A stretch of DNA of 64,000 nt from an uncultured Eubacterium sp. (GCA_900552795.1 USBB01000002.1:62001-126000); one strand, 5' to 3'; shown: positions 24,340 to 33,668, numbered from the stretch's first letter. The notes: generated from the letters alone by a model not told the origin. A program made the numbers and translations.

Positions 24340-25718
24340 TATACGTTCCTCCTGCTTTGAATAAGTTCTTTTACTTTATCCTTTACTTTCATAGCTTCAT
24401 CTGCCGCGTAAAGTTCGTGAAGAATAAATATTTTATCGGTTCCATCGAAGATAAGCTTGTCAGGTGCGTCGATTTCTTTATCGGTACATACCAATTTAGC
24501 TTCGTCAATTCCTGCCATAAGAAGTCTGAATTTGTAATCGGCAGTTCTTACACCGCTTATGACTATTCGCTTTATATCGTCTGAGTTTAAGAACTCAAAA
24601 TCGGCGTCATAAATCCAAGTCATAATTTCAGATGAACCCTGACGATCAAATACATCATCTAACATTAGTATAATTTCTTTATTTCCGCTTTCATTTTTTA
24701 CATAGTCAAATACACAGGAACATGCAATAGGATTCTGACCCTTTGCCATATGGGTTATAACTTGTGTTCCGTTTACATTTTCTAAAGAATAGCGTGATTC
24801 AACGATATTAAGCTTATTTAGTGATTCGCTTATCTGTTCGTATGAGAGGCCGAATTCCTTAAGTAATGTTATGGCTGTAACTTCATTGTATGTGTTAAAT
24901 ATACTGTTGCTTATAAGCGGATACAGTTCTTCTTTTTCGTTAAATTTCAACAAAAGCGTGTTATTTGTAAAATCAGGAAATGCAGTATAGTCGCTTTCTG
25001 CCGATGCAAATGAACAATTAGGGCAATGCGCTTTTCCTATATGATGATATCTTACATAGTCATATTTTAACGGCTCATGGCATTTTGGACAAATTCTCAT
25101 GTCATTTATTATATTTATACATTCATCATGATCCGTATCAAGCTTTGCAATTGAAAAATATGTTCTTTTGTTATTCGGTGCAAGAAAGCTGCTTATTAAA
25201 TCATCGGCATTTAAAATAAGATGTGATGATTCAGGCAGACTGTTTGAGATTATATCAAATATAAATTCAGGATGTGCATTTCTGTGTATCGAATCCCTGA
25301 AAAGGTTTGTGCATACGGCGTAAGTAGGCTTAATGTACGGATAAATAAGCTTTGAGCTTCTTTCATCAATTTCAAATAAGCCGATTTTATTTTTTGCTTT
25401 GCCTCCTAAAGTACTTTTGCTTATCAAAGCACTGGCAATTCCGGCATTTATATTTGAGCCTGCTTTATTATTCAGAACGTCGTATCCGTTGTCAGTTAAA
25501 ATATCGAGTATAATATTGCAGACAGTTGTCTTTCCGTTAGTACCTGTAACAGTTATAATGGTTTCCGGTTTATCTATCTGGCCAAGAAAGTCAGGACACA
25601 GCTTTATGGCAAGCTTACCCGGAAAATAGCTTGCATTCATTCCTAATATTTTTTGTAATCGCATTGCTGTTTTGCTTAAAAGCAATGCAAAGCGAAATTT
25701 AAGAGTTTTCTTTTTCAT
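24339..25718 (-). CDS. murT: MurT-like Mur ligase family protein
   Basis: MurT activates the D-glutamate carboxylate of lipid II with ATP so it can be amidated, together with GatD. The 459-residue protein has the Mur-ligase ATP site ITVTGTNGKTTV, the NNKAGSNINAG segment and a four-cysteine zinc ribbon (CPKCHEP ... HCPNC) inserted in the middle domain. A C-terminal DUF1727-type domain has WIYDADFE. These are MurT hallmarks. It follows the DJ-1 gene by 71 bases, which include a hairpin, and overlaps the GatD-like gene. Since its partner has lost the glutaminase residues, the reaction could differ from lipid II amidation. Confidence 0.85.
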   Translation of the reverse strand: MKKKTLKFRFALLLSKTAMRLQKILGMNASYFPGKLAIKLCPDFLGQIDKPETIITVTGTNGKTTVCNIILDILTDNGYDVLNNKAGSNINAGIASALISKSTLGGKAKNKIGLFEIDERSSKLIYPYIKPTYAVCTNLFRDSIHRNAHPEFIFDIISNSLPESSHLILNADDLISSFLAPNNKRTYFSIAKLDTDHDECINIINDMRICPKCHEPLKYDYVRYHHIGKAHCPNCSFASAESDYTAFPDFTNNTLLLKFNEKEELYPLISNSIFNTYNEVTAITLLKEFGLSYEQISESLNKLNIVESRYSLENVNGTQVITHMAKGQNPIACSCVFDYVKNESGNKEIILMLDDVFDRQGSSEIMTWIYDADFEFLNSDDIKRIVISGVRTADYKFRLLMAGIDEAKLVCTDKEIDAPDKLIFDGTDKIFILHELYAADEAMKVKDKVKELIQSRRNV

Positions 25719-25737
25719 GATTTTACCTCATTTTTGC

Positions 25738-25775
25738 GCTGCTTGCTGCGCATAACAGGTTTGCTGTCAAGCAGC
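25738..25775. repeat. Hairpin between murT and the DJ-1 family gene
   Basis: GCTGCTTG (25738-25745) is complementary to CAAGCAGC (25768-25775), with a second possible pairing inside the loop. There is no good T run on the - strand. It may be an mRNA processing or attenuation site within the run of genes. Confidence 0.45.
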
Positions 25776-25789
25776 ATTCTTTCTCATTC

Positions 25790-26347
25790 TTATTTTGTAA
25801 AATTGTACTGAATTCCATTTTTAATTTTGTCCGATGTTTCTGAGTTCTTCAAAATTCTTATAAGCTCAAGACCAAGGTCTATTGCAAAGCCCATGCCTCT
25901 TGCGGTGGTGATAAGCCCGTCGGTTACAACACCTTCTGGTGTATACTCTGCACCTGTAAGCGTGTCCTCAAAGCCGGGATAACATGTAGCACGTTTTCCC
26001 TTAAGAAGATTAAGTTCTCCTAAAATACTTGGTGCGGCACATATAGCTGCCACTCTTTTCTTATTTTCTAATTGATTTTTTAATGAGCTGCATAGCGTTT
26101 CGTTTGCTGATAAGTTTGTTGTGCCCGGCATTCCTCCAGGAAGAAAAATTAAATCAGCGAAATTTAAGTCGATATCATTAATTAAAGTATCTGTAATGAC
26201 CGTGATTTTATGTGCCCCCGTAACTTCTTTGGTATTTGTTATAGAAACGGTAATTACATCTATGGAAGCGCGTCTTAACAAATCAACGACTGCCAAAGCT
26301 TCAACTTCCTCAAAACCGTCAGCAAGAAATGTGTAAACTGTATTCAT
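25790..26347 (-). CDS. DJ-1/PfpI family protein
   Basis: This 185-residue member of the DJ-1/ThiJ/PfpI superfamily has the conserved Glu in ADGFEEVEA and the nucleophilic Cys in VAAICAAPSILGE, as in YajL and DJ-1. Relatives act as chaperones, deglycases or glyoxalases against reactive carbonyl damage; the precise activity is unsettled. The start at 26347 follows AAGGAG. The gene begins 13 bases after parB ends, so it is read as part of the parA-parB transcript. Confidence 0.9.
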   Translation of the reverse strand: MNTVYTFLADGFEEVEALAVVDLLRRASIDVITVSITNTKEVTGAHKITVITDTLINDIDLNFADLIFLPGGMPGTTNLSANETLCSSLKNQLENKKRVAAICAAPSILGELNLLKGKRATCYPGFEDTLTGAEYTPEGVVTDGLITTARGMGFAIDLGLELIRILKNSETSDKIKNGIQYNFTK

Positions 26348-26360
26348 AATGGTTCTCCTT

Positions 26361-27560
26361 TCAGATTTCAGAAATAAGGTCATCTAACCTGTTTTTTAAA
26401 ATTTCAATTCTTACGCGGATATTATCATCAGATTTAATTATTGACTTATTATTTTTTAATATATCAAAGTTATTTTCAAAAAGAGTCAGTGCCTGTTCAG
26501 TTTTTGCAATCTGTGAAATACGCTTTAATTCACTGTCAGAGATTGTGGTTTGACGCTGTTCTTTTTCTTTTTGCTGCTGTTTTATCTTCTCAAGGCTTGT
26601 CTCAAGCTTTGCTTTTTCTTTTTCGGCTTTATTTTTGGCTTCTGTGATATATTTTAATTCGTCTACAAGCTCCTCTTTTGTTTTTGAAGAAGTTGGAGCC
26701 TTCTCAAGTTCGTTTATCTTATTTTCAAGGAAGCGTACTGTGTTTTCCTGATGCTCTATTTTCTTTTGAGCTTCATCAAGAGCTTCTTTATATTTTTTTG
26801 CTTCAAGCTCTCTTTCCTCAGAAAGCTTTTTGATTTCTTGAAATTGTGCATTTTCTATCTTACCATTATTTGCCTTAAGCACTAAAAGTATGCTTTTTTG
26901 TGCATCTTCATCAAGCTTACCGAATTTATCAGCCTGGTTTAAGTCAATTCCGTTTGCATTTAAAAGTTCACTAAGCTCAGGAATGAGCTTTTCGGCAGTT
27001 GTGTATTTGCGCGCCTGGCGTTCAGATATGTTTAACTGTTTGGCTATTTCGGCATTTATATTTTTAATTTCACCTTTTAATTTTTTTGCCTCATACAATT
27101 CTTTTAATCTGGATACTTCCCAGCGTTTAACCTCCATGGAAGATTCTCTTACGTCATGGTTTGCAGAAATAAGCATAATTTCTTCATCAATTTCGTTAAT
27201 GTTTGATTTCTCAACTTTACAAGGGATTCCTGAGGGAAATAACGCATTGTACTCTTTATCGGTCATCTTGGAGATTGCCCTGTAGCGGCGTTCACCTGAT
27301 ACAAGACGGTAAACATTTTTATCAGCATCAAAGAGTACGGATAAATTGTGGCGCAGACCATTTATTAATATACTTTCCTTTAACGCATCGATACCATCCT
27401 GTGAATACATTTCATTTTTAGGGTTGGAAACGATTTTTTCTTTTGGTATGTATTGAAAATTATATTGTGTTTTTGCCTGTATTTCTTTTAATTTCTCACC
27501 GCCGGAATTGTTTAAAATTCCAGTCTTTGTCATACCTGCACTAAAAGATTTTGCAGCCAT
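26361..27560 (-). CDS. parB: ParB-family partition protein with long coiled coil
   Basis: ParB proteins bind centromere-like parS sites, clamp DNA with CTP and work with ParA to segregate DNA. This 399-residue form has the ParB N-domain (about 35-120), including the CTP-binding motif SGERRYRA. A helix-turn-helix follows (about 165-200, INAEIAKQLNISERQARKY), and then a long charged coiled coil (about 240-350) in place of the compact dimer domain of chromosomal ParB. The architecture is plasmid-like. The start overlaps the parA stop in TAATG. It is unlikely to be Spo0J, since no oriC genes are near. Confidence 0.9.
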   Translation of the reverse strand: MAAKSFSAGMTKTGILNNSGGEKLKEIQAKTQYNFQYIPKEKIVSNPKNEMYSQDGIDALKESILINGLRHNLSVLFDADKNVYRLVSGERRYRAISKMTDKEYNALFPSGIPCKVEKSNINEIDEEIMLISANHDVRESSMEVKRWEVSRLKELYEAKKLKGEIKNINAEIAKQLNISERQARKYTTAEKLIPELSELLNANGIDLNQADKFGKLDEDAQKSILLVLKANNGKIENAQFQEIKKLSEERELEAKKYKEALDEAQKKIEHQENTVRFLENKINELEKAPTSSKTKEELVDELKYITEAKNKAEKEKAKLETSLEKIKQQQKEKEQRQTTISDSELKRISQIAKTEQALTLFENNFDILKNNKSIIKSDDNIRVRIEILKNRLDDLISEI

Positions 27561-28387
27561 TATTTTTCTCCTTTCAGATATTTTGCCAGTTCCCTGAAAT
27601 GCTTATTATCCATAAGTCCAAGGTAATTTACAAGTTCTATATAATCCTGTGCCGCTATGCAGCGTTTATCGTATGTAAGTAATGGCTCAAACATGGTGTT
27701 TGACTCACTTACTGCTATGCAGTTTCGTATTGATACAGGAAGAAATTTGTCACCGAACATTTCCTCATAGCTTTCAAACATTTGTTTAAAAAGCGTTGTT
27801 CTTCCAGCGACTCTTGTCATAAAGATCCCTGCAAATTCTATAGATAGAGAGTACTTTGTATTAAGCTCTTCTATTGTATCAAACAAAGACATAAGCCCGT
27901 CATAAGAAAAATTGTCTACACATATAGGGGTTATTACCTTATCGCTTGCACATATTGCGCAGCTTGTAAGGTAAGACCTGAAAGGTGAATTATCAATTAT
28001 TATATAATCAAATTCATCCTTTAACAGGCCGAGATTATGCTTTAAAAACAGTTCGACATTAACTTCTTTGCTTCTGTCATAAATTTTATATATCAGAGTA
28101 TTTAATTCTCTTGATGCAGAAAGTATTGAAATGTTCTTGTACTGTGTTTTGTTGACAAATTCCATAACAGAAGATTTTTTAATCTGCTTTTGGCAAAATA
28201 GATGTTCATAATTGATGTCAAGCTCATCTCCGGGCTGCCCAAACATTTTTGTAGTATTCATCTGCGGATCCAAATCTATTATGAGAATTTTGTAGCCGGA
28301 TATAGCAAGAATTTGTGAAATTGTTATGGCTGATGTTGACTTGCCGACACCGCCCTTTTCATTAATTAAACTGATTACTTCTGACAT
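27560..28387 (-). CDS. parA: ParA-family partition ATPase
   Basis: This Walker-type cytoskeletal ATPase positions DNA with ParB. The deviant Walker A KGGVGKST is at residues 11-18, the Walker B-like region is DLDPQMNTT, and YIIIDNSPF is the A' motif, in 275 residues. The open frame runs upstream to 28489, but the family start MSEVISLINEKGG at 28387 follows AAAAGGA, and the upstream part covers an operator-like palindrome. There is no N-terminal helix-turn-helix, so it is like type Ib or chromosomal-type ParA. It is translationally coupled to parB. Confidence 0.93.
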   Translation of the reverse strand: MSEVISLINEKGGVGKSTSAITISQILAISGYKILIIDLDPQMNTTKMFGQPGDELDINYEHLFCQKQIKKSSVMEFVNKTQYKNISILSASRELNTLIYKIYDRSKEVNVELFLKHNLGLLKDEFDYIIIDNSPFRSYLTSCAICASDKVITPICVDNFSYDGLMSLFDTIEELNTKYSLSIEFAGIFMTRVAGRTTLFKQMFESYEEMFGDKFLPVSIRNCIAVSESNTMFEPLLTYDKRCIAAQDYIELVNYLGLMDNKHFRELAKYLKGEK

Positions 28388-28469
28388 TAGTTTTTCCTTT
28401 TTGATATTTAATAAGATTACAATGTAAAGTGCTTTAAACCGGTCAGTGCTTTGAATGCCGGTTGTTAAT

Positions 28470-28492
28470 AAATTGTGAACTGAGTTCACTTT
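28470..28492. promoter_or_regulatory. Palindrome copy 1, candidate parS or ParAB operator
   Basis: The core GTGAAC-TGA-GTTCAC (28475-28489) is a 15-base palindrome. The 23-base copy is identical to the reverse complement of 28569-28591. It lies 83 bases upstream of the parA start. Confidence 0.65.
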
Positions 28493-28568
28493 AAATTCTA
28501 TTATACATTACATTTTTTTAAAATCAAGAAATAAAGGTAATATAATATATAAAATAAAAATGAAATGG

Positions 28569-28591
28569 AAAGTGAACTCAGTTCACAATTT
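28569..28591. promoter_or_regulatory. Palindrome copy 2, inverted, candidate parS or ParAB operator
   Basis: The core GTGAAC-TCA-GTTCAC (28572-28586) is the exact inverse of copy 1, 97 bases away. The sequence differs from the Bacillus chromosomal parS consensus. Confidence 0.65.
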
Positions 28592-28998
28592 TAGAAAAGC
28601 ATTATAAAAAGGCAGATGAAAAATGTATAAAAGAATTTAACAGTTAAAATATTAAATATATAGATAAGTAAATTCTTCGATTATCGTATGAATATGAAGA
28701 TATAAATTATTAAAATAAAAAACGTATAATATAAAGCAAAATGTAAAATTCAATTGACCAAATGACATGTCAATAGTAAAAATTGTTAAGAAATAGAGAT
28801 TAAAATTGATTTAGGAGTTTAGTAAACACATAAAAATTGAACTCAATAATATTGGAATGGAACCCGGTTCAAGATAAAATAGATTAAAACAAACATAAAT
28901 TCGATAAATGTATAAAAAGTGATATACAAAATATTTATTTGGGATTATAATAATTAAATCAAAGTTAAAAATTAAATTGCAAATCATGGAGGTTATAA

Positions 28999-30189
28999 AT
29001 GTCAGTATCAGAAAAAATGTATGAGTTAGGAAGCAAGAGGTCTGCTATAAGGGAATTATTTGAATACGGCAAAAAAAGAGCTACGGAGGTTGGTGCGGAA
29101 AATGTGTATGATTTCAGTCTTGGAAATCCCACAGTGCCTGCACCGGAAGCTGTAAATGAGGCTATAAGGGAGCTTACAGAAAGTCTTGACAGCATATCTT
29201 TGCACGGTTATACATCAGCGCAGGGAGATATTGAGACGAGAAGGGCTATAGCAGATTATTTAAATAAAACATATAATACATGCTTTAAGGCAGATAATTT
29301 TTATATTACTATGGGAGCCGCCGCAGCTTTATCTATGTGTTTTAAGGCACTTACAACGTCTGAGGATGATGAGTTTATAGCAATAGCCCCATTTTTTCCT
29401 GAATACAGTGTGTTTGTGTCAGGAGCAGGTGCAAAACTTGTCGTGGTACCTGCCGATACGAAAGATTTTCAGATTAATTTTGAACAGTTGGAAAAAAAGA
29501 TAAGTGCAAATACAAAGGGAATTATAATTAATTCACCAAACAATCCGTCAGGAGCAGTATATTCAAAAGAAACAATAATAAAATTGTCAAAGCTTCTTAA
29601 AGAAAAATCAGAAGAGTTTAATAATGATATATTTATTATATCAGATGAGCCATACAGAGAGATTGTGTATGATGATATAGAAGTGCCATATGTAACAAAA
29701 TATTACAATAATACATTAGTTTGTTACTCTTACAGCAAGTCGCTTTCTCTTCCGGGGGAGAGGATAGGTTTTGTTCTTGTGCCTGATGAGGTAAGTGAAA
29801 GTAAAGCGGTGTATGACGCAATATGCGGTGCCGGCAGGTCGCTCGGATATGTATGTGCACCGAGTCTTTTGCAGAAAGTTATTGCAAAATGCGTTGGACA
29901 GACGGGAGATATTAATATTTATAGGAAGAACCGCGATTTATTGTATGAAGGACTTAGCAGTATAGGATATGAATGCTTTAAGCCGCAGGGAGCATTTTAT
30001 ATGTTTGTGAAAGCGCTTGAGGGTGATGAGAGCAGCTTTTGTGAGAAGGCAAAGGAAAAAGATCTGCTTTTAGTGGGAGCTTCAGACTTTGGGTGTCCGG
30101 GCTATGTAAGAATATCATACTGTGTTGATGAGGAAATGATTGTTCGTTCATTGAAGGTATTTAAAGAATTGTATGATAATTACAAATAA
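28999..30189 (+). CDS. Class I PLP-dependent aminotransferase
   Basis: This is a fold type I aminotransferase of the AspC/AAT group. It has FSLGNPTVPAP at the N-terminus, INSPNNPSGAVYS (PLP Asn), IISDEPYREIVYD (PLP Asp and Tyr) and CYSYSKSLSLPGERIGF (Schiff-base Lys and phosphate Arg). It has 396 residues, full length, with a GGAGG site before the ATG. The substrate amino acid cannot be told; aspartate, alanine or aromatic are all possible. It stands alone on the + strand after the ParA control region. Confidence 0.9.
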   Translation: MSVSEKMYELGSKRSAIRELFEYGKKRATEVGAENVYDFSLGNPTVPAPEAVNEAIRELTESLDSISLHGYTSAQGDIETRRAIADYLNKTYNTCFKADNFYITMGAAAALSMCFKALTTSEDDEFIAIAPFFPEYSVFVSGAGAKLVVVPADTKDFQINFEQLEKKISANTKGIIINSPNNPSGAVYSKETIIKLSKLLKEKSEEFNNDIFIISDEPYREIVYDDIEVPYVTKYYNNTLVCYSYSKSLSLPGERIGFVLVPDEVSESKAVYDAICGAGRSLGYVCAPSLLQKVIAKCVGQTGDINIYRKNRDLLYEGLSSIGYECFKPQGAFYMFVKALEGDESSFCEKAKEKDLLLVGASDFGCPGYVRISYCVDEEMIVRSLKVFKELYDNYK

Positions 30190-30324
30190 TTAGGCAAAAA
30201 TATTAAAAATTATAATGATTTATGTGAATTTTGTAAAATTATGTTGAAATAAATATGTTTTTTTGCTAAAATAAAATAAGTATATTTATTGTTAAAATTT
30301 GGGGGATTTTCGGAGGGATGTATA

Positions 30325-31533
30325 ATGGTTAAGAGGAAAATCAAAAGAATTACAGCGTTCATTTGTTTATTAATAATATTGTTAAGCTGTTTTGGCTGCA
30401 AAGCAAGTCAGGAAAATCAGACTGATACACATGGTGATACAGAGTATAATCCTGTTATTTCATTAAAAGAGCAGGATAGTGAGGCACAACCTTACTGGTC
30501 AAATACAGATAATTGTGTAGCTAAAGGAGATGGCGGATATTATTATTCGACAGGGACGCTTTATTTTTTTGACACCCGGCTCTCAAAATTAATTCCTTTG
30601 TGTTTAAAGCCGGACTGTACACACAGTAGCAGGGAGGATTGCTATGCAAAGCATGTGACACCGCAGGTATATTATTATAAGGATTACGTGTATACAACGC
30701 GCATAAGCGATAATAACGAGCTGCTCCTTGTAAGGATAAATAAGGACGGTTCGCAAAGAAACGATATGTTTGAGATTAATGTGGGGACGGAGCGTTCCGG
30801 AATGTTAAATGTGCATCTTACATTTGGGGATGACTGTGTGTACATATATGATTTTGCAGGAAATTATGGAAGTCTTGATCCTAATAAGGGCATATGTATA
30901 AGGAGACGTTCTCTTGATGGAAAAATTGATGAGATAATATATGAATACAGCGGGAAAGACAGTTATATAGAAGCAGTTAAGCATTATGGTGGAAAGCTTT
31001 TCTTTACAGTAAAGCAAAGAGTTATTGATGAGGAAACTAAAGAGAAAGACTTAAAGGGACTCGGACTTTATGCATATGATACAGAAACTAAGAAAACAGT
31101 TAAGGTCATAGACAAATCAGTGTGTGACTATACAATTAACCAGGAAAAGGGACTGATATATTATTATGTATCAGGGGAGGGCTTATATAAAAGAAGTCTT
31201 TCAGAGGATAACAGTGAACTGATTTATAAATCTACAGACGATACATATATGTGCTATTTATCATCCGATAATGAATATGTATATATAGACAATTCAACAT
31301 GGATAACTTTAAGCGAAGCATACAGGATAGGAAAAAATCCGGTGCTTATAGTTATGGACGATAAAGGGGTTGAAGTAAACAGGATTGAGTATGAAGCGCT
31401 CAATTATACGGTATTTGGTGACGAAGATTATTTATTTTTAATTGATTCAGGTATAAGCATACTGCCAAAGAAAGATATAAAAGATGCCGAGGGTTTCATT
31501 AAAGCAGCCGATACTAATGAGGCATGGAAATGA
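30325..31533 (+). CDS. Lipoprotein with beta-propeller-like repeats
   Basis: A signal peptide with lipobox (LLSCFGC) predicts a membrane-anchored lipoprotein of 402 residues. The mature part has repeated short beta-type segments rich in Tyr/Asp (YYYSTGTLYFFD, VYIYDFAGN, LYAYDTETKKTV, GLYKRSL), suggesting a propeller. It also has a cysteine motif CLKPDCTHSSREDC seen in similar clostridial lipoproteins. The GGAGGG at 30311-30317 fixes the start at 30325. The stop overlaps the start of a large membrane protein (ATGA), so it is probably its extracytoplasmic partner. The function is unknown. Confidence 0.75.
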   Translation: MVKRKIKRITAFICLLIILLSCFGCKASQENQTDTHGDTEYNPVISLKEQDSEAQPYWSNTDNCVAKGDGGYYYSTGTLYFFDTRLSKLIPLCLKPDCTHSSREDCYAKHVTPQVYYYKDYVYTTRISDNNELLLVRINKDGSQRNDMFEINVGTERSGMLNVHLTFGDDCVYIYDFAGNYGSLDPNKGICIRRRSLDGKIDEIIYEYSGKDSYIEAVKHYGGKLFFTVKQRVIDEETKEKDLKGLGLYAYDTETKKTVKVIDKSVCDYTINQEKGLIYYYVSGEGLYKRSLSEDNSELIYKSTDDTYMCYLSSDNEYVYIDNSTWITLSEAYRIGKNPVLIVMDDKGVEVNRIEYEALNYTVFGDEDYLFLIDSGISILPKKDIKDAEGFIKAADTNEAWK

Positions 31534-33653
31534 CAGAGATAAAGCGTATTGTTAACAGGCGGTTTTTAATTGTATTTCTTTTGGCGGTTTTTGCAAATAT
31601 TTTTATTTTTGTATATCAGCAGCTTGGAACAATGAATGTAAGCGATTTTATGTTCATGGAAAAGCAAAGAAAGTTCCTTGTGGAATATTTAGGGGTTAAT
31701 GAAAATGCAGATTTAAAGAGCGGGGAGTTTTCAGATTATTCAAAAGATTTCAGTGAAAATGAAAATGAGCTGTTTGTGCAGGCGTACAATGAGGTCAAAA
31801 GAAAGAAAGGATATATAAAAGGATATGGCAGAAATATAGAAGAGATTATAGACAGCGCACATAATATGCAGGATTTTAGCGTCTTTGCTGACAAAGGTAC
31901 ATTTGCGTATAAAAACATTAATAAGACTATCAAGGATTTTGAGAGAGTAAGAAGCTTAAAGCTTCCTTTTGATAATGATAAAGCACTCGATAAGTTCTTT
32001 TCATATAACGTTATATTTTACATTGCTTATGCAATAATGATTATGGTTGTCTATAAGCTTATGGAAGAAAGAGATAACGGTATGTGGGAAATCGTAAGAG
32101 GAACACGAAAAAGGATTTCTGTGGGTGCATTAAGGGCAGGCTCGCTTCTTATTATAACATGTGCTGTTGTTGCTGTTTTGTATTTTTCGGTTCTTCTTAT
32201 ATCCTTTATTATATATGGAGGTGCAGGGCTTGGCGCACCGATACAGACAATAAAACAGTTTGCAAAATATACCTTTGTCCAAAGCAGGGCAGGGTATCTG
32301 TTGTATAACTATATATTTGCCTGTCTTTTAATATATGCACTTACATGTTTTGTGTGGATGTTGTTTTCTGTGTTTAGAAAGAGAATATATGCGTCGGCTG
32401 TCGTGGGGATTATTCTTTTGGCAGAGACACTGTTGTATATTAAGATTCCCTTTTACAGCAGATATGCGTTGTTAAGGCAGGTCAATATAATTGAGGTGCT
32501 TAATGTAAATAATATTCTGCCTGTATATGAAAACAGGGAAGTGTTAGGATTCATATGCCTCGTTCAGGCAATTACTGCAGCTGTGCTTATCTTTATAATT
32601 ATCGTATCATGCGCAGTTTCTGTGACAGCCTTTATTTATATGAAGCCGCATAAAGGAGCGGCAAAGCAACTAAAGCTTGTTGCAATAATTAACAGAAGAT
32701 ATCAGAGTATGCTTGCGGGCGTGCCTTTTATTTTAAAGGAAATATATAAAAATCTCGTTACATGCAGGGCTGCTGTTCTTTTTTTGGCAGGGCTTGGTTT
32801 AGTTATATATTTTACAGACAGTTCCAAGGTTATTTTTTCACAGGATGAATTATACCGTGATAAAATATATATAAAGTATGCAGGAGAGGAGTATGACAAT
32901 TTAAAAAATCAGGTAAAGCTTACAGAAAGTACTTATAAGGAAGCAAAACAGGAATATGACGTGCTTCTTGATAAGTATGACCGGGGAGAGATTTCGGCGG
33001 AAGATTTAAGAAAAGCAAATGCAGCGGTTCAGGTATATGAAAGCGAGTATATGTCAGTCTCGGAATTTTGTTCAAAGATTGATTATCTTGAACAGATATA
33101 TGCTGAGAAAGGTATTCGAGGATTTCTGATATCTGACAGGGGATATGAAGAAATTTTGGGCAGCCGCGGCAAATTGAGGGAGACAATTATATTTTTTGTG
33201 ATGATAGCTGTTGTTATGATTACAACCTCAGAATTTTTTACACTAGAGTATAAATCGGGAATAAAACATATTTGTAAAGCCTCAAAAAAGGGCTGGAAAT
33301 GGTTTGTGGGAAAGAAGATTGCGACAGGCTTTATTGTTGCTACAGTGTTTTTTATGTTAATTTATGGAACCGAATACATGATGCTTTATAATATGTATGG
33401 TATGCCATTTCTTAATGCTCCTGCGGTCAGTCTGTCTTTTATGGCATTTGTAAATACCGGCGTAACGATTGCAGAATGGATTTTAATAAAAGTTTTGATT
33501 TTATATATTACTATGGCGGTATCGTTTGGTATTGCAGTTATTGCGTCTGCTTTGGCAGGTAAGAGCAAAAGCCGGGGACTGGAGATTATTGTGACGGTAG
33601 TTACTTCCCTTGTTTTGTTTTTGCTTGTAAATAATATAATATATTTTAATTAA
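31530..33653 (+). CDS. Large polytopic membrane protein, ABC-2 permease-like
   Basis: The 707-residue protein has an N-terminal membrane segment, a roughly 120-residue outside domain, five or six membrane helices, a second outside coiled-coil-like domain (about 455-545) and a final membrane group. This is a double ABC-2 permease layout. No ATPase motif is present, and no cognate ATPase gene lies next to it, although ABC-2 permeases need one. The start at 31530 overlaps the lipoprotein stop and fits GAGG at 31518. Export of a peptide or an envelope-remodelling role is a guess; only the membrane topology is secure. Confidence 0.7.
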   Translation: MTEIKRIVNRRFLIVFLLAVFANIFIFVYQQLGTMNVSDFMFMEKQRKFLVEYLGVNENADLKSGEFSDYSKDFSENENELFVQAYNEVKRKKGYIKGYGRNIEEIIDSAHNMQDFSVFADKGTFAYKNINKTIKDFERVRSLKLPFDNDKALDKFFSYNVIFYIAYAIMIMVVYKLMEERDNGMWEIVRGTRKRISVGALRAGSLLIITCAVVAVLYFSVLLISFIIYGGAGLGAPIQTIKQFAKYTFVQSRAGYLLYNYIFACLLIYALTCFVWMLFSVFRKRIYASAVVGIILLAETLLYIKIPFYSRYALLRQVNIIEVLNVNNILPVYENREVLGFICLVQAITAAVLIFIIIVSCAVSVTAFIYMKPHKGAAKQLKLVAIINRRYQSMLAGVPFILKEIYKNLVTCRAAVLFLAGLGLVIYFTDSSKVIFSQDELYRDKIYIKYAGEEYDNLKNQVKLTESTYKEAKQEYDVLLDKYDRGEISAEDLRKANAAVQVYESEYMSVSEFCSKIDYLEQIYAEKGIRGFLISDRGYEEILGSRGKLRETIIFFVMIAVVMITTSEFFTLEYKSGIKHICKASKKGWKWFVGKKIATGFIVATVFFMLIYGTEYMMLYNMYGMPFLNAPAVSLSFMAFVNTGVTIAEWILIKVLILYITMAVSFGIAVIASALAGKSKSRGLEIIVTVVTSLVLFLLVNNIIYFN

Positions 33654-33668
33654 AGGGAGGTTGATTAT

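Larger units (their letters stand above)
28388..28998. other. Long AT-rich region upstream of parA
   Basis: Some 610 bases lie between the divergent parA and aminotransferase genes, very AT-rich and without a supported gene. It contains the two palindromes noted separately and a weaker one (GGAACCCGGTTC-like, about 28858-28870). It is the likely site of the parA promoter and centromere. Confidence 0.6.

Noticed and set aside
26361..28387. Chromosomal Spo0J/Soj pair
   Set aside because: ParB lacks the usual C-terminal domain, the palindromes differ from Bacillus parS, and no oriC-region genes (dnaA, gidB, rnpA) are nearby.
28388..28489. N-terminal extension of ParA
   Set aside because: It would read through an operator-like palindrome, lacks a ribosome binding site, and the ParA fold starts at 28387 behind AAAAGGA.
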